From contig VGDN01000043.1 in the NCBI GenBank assembly GCA_016869695.1, forward strand, positions 1-8,733: a stretch of DNA of 8,733 bases, given 5' to 3'. This DNA comes from Alphaproteobacteria bacterium (GTDB lineage Bacteria > Pseudomonadota > Alphaproteobacteria > Rickettsiales > UBA1997). The translations under genes and the position numbers were made by a program. Positions 7,005 through 8,733 of this stretch are shown piece after piece (positions within the stretch are counted from its first letter, which is position 1; every line of letters starts with the position of its first letter). The notes under the pieces were generated by a model, which was not told the origin of the DNA, did no database searches, and saw only the letters and a program-made list of their open reading frames with translations.

Positions 7005-7184
7005 CCAAATCCGTCGTTAGAGTCACTCCGCTCTCGCTACCTAAGTCAGGATTCTGTTGGTTCTAATCGAGAACCGCACTTACTGTGTATCTTCCATACA
7101 CTCCCGGAGCGAAAGCGCAGAGCCGAGCCAGCAGAATCCTGGCTTAGGTAGCGAGAGCGGAGTGACTCTAACGACGGATTCTGG
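7005..7184. mobile_element. 180-bp palindromic (MITE-like) element with long inverted repeats
   Basis: The arms are 7008-7063 and 7125-7180. The outer 49 bp of each arm match except for one G-T position (7046/7142), and pairing continues inward with two wobbles to 7063/7125. Terminal CCA (7005-7007) and TGG (7182-7184) also match, with one extra base on the right (7181). The central 60 bp hold a smaller hairpin (GTGTAT 7085-7090, ATACAC 7096-7101). The element is clearly more GC-rich than the AT-rich genes around it and has no transposase, so it would have to be mobilised in trans. It is flanked by TTTATC on both sides. Read on the minus strand it encodes the last 46 residues of the UPF0104 protein and its stop. 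Family unknown to me; copies elsewhere in the genome are expected. Confidence 0.88.
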
Positions 7185-8164
7185 TTTATCTTTCTGGTGA
7201 AGAATATTATTATTGCAGGGATAGAAATAATTAAACTAAATATTCTAAAAACAAAATATATAGTTGCATATTGTAATAATCTTCTATCATTTAAAAGATA
7301 AAGCATATTTGCAAACGCCCCCTCTTCCACCCCTAAGCCACCTGGAGATATTGGAATAATACCAGAAATTTGTGCAGAAATGCTGGACAGGAGATAATAT
7401 ATTAAATCAATATTTATTTTAAGAATATTATTTCCTAATAATAATAAGCAAAATGCCACTAATATCTGCACAAACACGGCGATAAACATATTAATAAATA
7501 ATATCTTCTTAGATTTGCGATAAGAGAAAATTCCTTTGATTATTTTATAAAGAAATAATGATATTTTATTTTTCTTCTTTGCAAAAAATGATGTAGCTCT
7601 CTTGTAAAGAACTTTATTCTGTATCAGAAAATATAATAAAATACTTAGACATAAACATAATATTAGAACAGCGCTGTAATATATCAGAATAAACCATTCT
7701 GAATATATAAACCCCCACCCGCTTTCATTAATCTTTAGCAGAATCTGCGGCAGGAAAAACAATATCACCAAACAGCATGATATTAATCCAAATCCTTTAT
7801 CAAATATAACCGACATTGCCGCTACAGACTTGTTATCACTGCATTTGATAATTTGAGTAATCTTGACAATATCTCCAGCTATTCCACCAGGAAAGACAAA
7901 ATTAAATGAATATCCGGTATAATATATTTCCAAACATTTAAGAAATGGGATATTAATTTTCTGAGACCTTAACAACAAGAACCATCGATAAGAATTAATG
8001 ACAATCGCAGCCATTAACATTGGCAATATCACAAAATTACTTGGCGAAATAATAGATAATATTGTGGTAGAAAAACTAAGAAAATTGCTTTTACTTAGAA
8101 AAACTATTATCCATAATGCAATCACAAACTTAATCACTAACCAAAAACTTCTTTTTAGAATCAT
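7046..8164 (-). CDS. UPF0104/YbhN (LPG-synthase TM-like) flippase-type membrane protein with an element-encoded tail
   Basis: This multi-pass inner-membrane protein belongs to the family of the lysyl-phosphatidylglycerol synthase N-terminal membrane domain, AglD and YbhN, often found beside glycosyltransferases and thought to handle lipid carriers. From ATG 8164 it is 372 residues with about 7-8 hydrophobic segments. The characteristic motifs FPGGIAGDIVK (residues 91-101 from this start) and SGIIPISPGGLGVEEGAF (267-284) are present, as is the late FRIF segment. Starts at ATG 8188 or TTG 8194 are possible. I chose 8164 because MILKRSF gives a positive N-terminus before the first membrane span and avoids overlap with the divergent gene. 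The natural protein seems to end near FFTRKI. The following 46 residues, including SVWKIHSKCGSRLEPTES, come from the inserted palindrome and look unlike the hydrophobic AT-rich body. Confidence 0.85.
   Translation of the reverse strand: MILKRSFWLVIKFVIALWIIVFLSKSNFLSFSTTILSIISPSNFVILPMLMAAIVINSYRWFLLLRSQKINIPFLKCLEIYYTGYSFNFVFPGGIAGDIVKITQIIKCSDNKSVAAMSVIFDKGFGLISCCLVILFFLPQILLKINESGWGFIYSEWFILIYYSAVLILCLCLSILLYFLIQNKVLYKRATSFFAKKKNKISLFLYKIIKGIFSYRKSKKILFINMFIAVFVQILVAFCLLLLGNNILKINIDLIYYLLSSISAQISGIIPISPGGLGVEEGAFANMLYLLNDRRLLQYATIYFVFRIFSLIISIPAIIIFFTRKINQNPSLESLRSRYLSQDSAGSALRFRSGSVWKIHSKCGSRLEPTES
7185..7190. repeat. Right copy of 6-bp direct repeat TTTATC (probable target-site duplication)
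   Basis: Identical to 6999-7004 and abutting the right end of the palindromic element. Deleting the element plus this copy restores an ATGA stop-start overlap between the two minus-strand genes, which supports reading the pair as a true target duplication. Confidence 0.75.
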
Positions 8165-8165
8165 T

Positions 8166-8733
8166 GTGATTTTTAAGAAAATTACCATTACCAATCTAGC
8201 TTTATTCCTACTTTTATTATATGGAATATTTTATATTGGCAATAAACTATCCCCATCATCTTACGGCGTTGTTTTAGAAATGATTGGCGCAAAAAATGAT
8301 GGTTTATTTTTTGGCAAACCAAGACAAATAAGGAGCGATGAATGGGCGGTACAGACTGCTTTTGTCAAAATCGCAGTCAATAATAATTTTGAGCGATATA
8401 ATAAAAGCTCCATTTATAAAGAAGATCTAAGGCCAATTTCATCTCTGCCAATAAAAGATTGGTCGATACCATTCAAGCCGCTATTATTAGGATTTTATTT
8501 TCTACCTCCTGACTACGCATATTCTCTTTATTATTTTTTAATAATGGCATTATACCTGGTTGGATATACTATTTTCTTCCGTAAACTCGGGACATCAGGT
8601 GATATTGCGATCGGTTTCTCATTATTAGTATATTTCTCTAGCTTCGTTCAAAATTGGTGGACTGCAATTGGACCAATATTATCTTTTTTTCCATGGATTT
8701 ATGTGGTTATAATTAGCGAAAAACCTCTAAAAA
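8166..8733 (+). CDS. Large multi-pass membrane protein, N-terminal part (runs off the window)
   Basis: 189 codons are open to the window edge. From GTG at 8166 the protein begins with a short basic stretch (IFKK) and a membrane segment (residues about 9-25). A conserved-looking extracytoplasmic loop follows, with FFGKPRQIRSDEWAVQT (48-64) and LPIKDWSIPFKPLLLGF (94-110), then hydrophobic segments near 119-138, 147-162 and 168-184. The GKPRxIRSDEW and DWS motifs recall a group of uncharacterised big membrane proteins seen beside glycosyltransferases (GT-C/YfhO-like topology). I recognise the pattern but cannot name a function. The only in-frame start before the first membrane span is GTG 8166; the first ATG (8280) lies after it. 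The start is therefore 1 bp from the divergent UPF0104 ATG, with no Shine-Dalgarno sequence. Confidence 0.75.
   Translation, partial: MIFKKITITNLALFLLLLYGIFYIGNKLSPSSYGVVLEMIGAKNDGLFFGKPRQIRSDEWAVQTAFVKIAVNNNFERYNKSSIYKEDLRPISSLPIKDWSIPFKPLLLGFYFLPPDYAYSLYYFLIMALYLVGYTIFFRKLGTSGDIAIGFSLLVYFSSFVQNWWTAIGPILSFFPWIYVVIISEKPLK

Noticed and set aside
7005..7184. Rho-independent terminator
   Set aside because: The stem is far too long, has no T-tract after it in either direction, and has target-duplication flanks instead.
1..8733. tRNA genes, CRISPR arrays or a transposase gene
   Set aside because: No cloverleaf-like sequence, regularly spaced repeats or transposase motif was seen on either strand.

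Overview
The window holds seven protein genes and at least two inserted palindromic elements. No tRNA, rRNA, CRISPR array or transposase gene was found. The left half (1-4870) is moderately GC-balanced housekeeping sequence: glyS (partial) and hom on the minus strand, then ileS divergently on the plus strand. The right half (4874-8733) is visibly AT-rich and carries surface-glycan or glycolipid genes. The ileS product resembles, from memory, the long IleRS of Rickettsia and related Alphaproteobacteria. A two-subunit-type GlyRS and palindromic elements sitting inside reading frames also fit a low-GC alphaproteobacterium, perhaps host-associated. This is inference without a database search. A homoserine dehydrogenase argues against Rickettsia itself.

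Layout: 1-1064 (-) N-terminal half of the GlyRS beta subunit. 1065-1122 is a short gap with AGTGYTY heptads and a hairpin. 1123-2343 (-) is homoserine dehydrogenase with a reduced ACT tail. 2344-2409 is the divergent spacer. 2410-4887 (+) is isoleucyl-tRNA synthetase, which has a GC-rich palindrome inserted in frame in its editing domain and which stops about 200 or more residues early. 4874-5833 (+) is a Dpm1-like GT2 glycosyltransferase that begins right at the ileS breakpoint. 5814-6992 (-) is a CgeB-like glycosyltransferase. 7046-8164 (-) is a YbhN/UPF0104 flippase-like membrane protein. 8166-8733 (+) is the start of a large multi-pass membrane protein.

The most notable object is a 180-bp near-perfect hairpin element at 7005-7184, flanked by the 6-bp direct repeat TTTATC. 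Removing the element and one repeat copy in silico restores a UPF0104 gene ending in TGA that overlaps the ATG of the downstream glycosyltransferase as ATGA. This is a classic translationally coupled gene pair. The insertion therefore separated a coupled pair and gave the membrane protein a new tail of about 46 residues. In the same way, the ileS palindrome is flanked by TCTT and its removal deletes exactly 36 codons. A third feature is the abrupt end of ileS at about 4870, where composition also changes. This is either a real recombination breakpoint that disabled an essential gene copy or an assembly join.

Functionally, the left half supplies translation (GlyRS, IleRS) and threonine/methionine precursor synthesis. 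The right half looks like part of an envelope glycan locus: a polyprenyl-phosphate or lipid-linked sugar transferase, a second transferase, a lipid-translocation-type membrane protein and a large membrane protein of unknown role.
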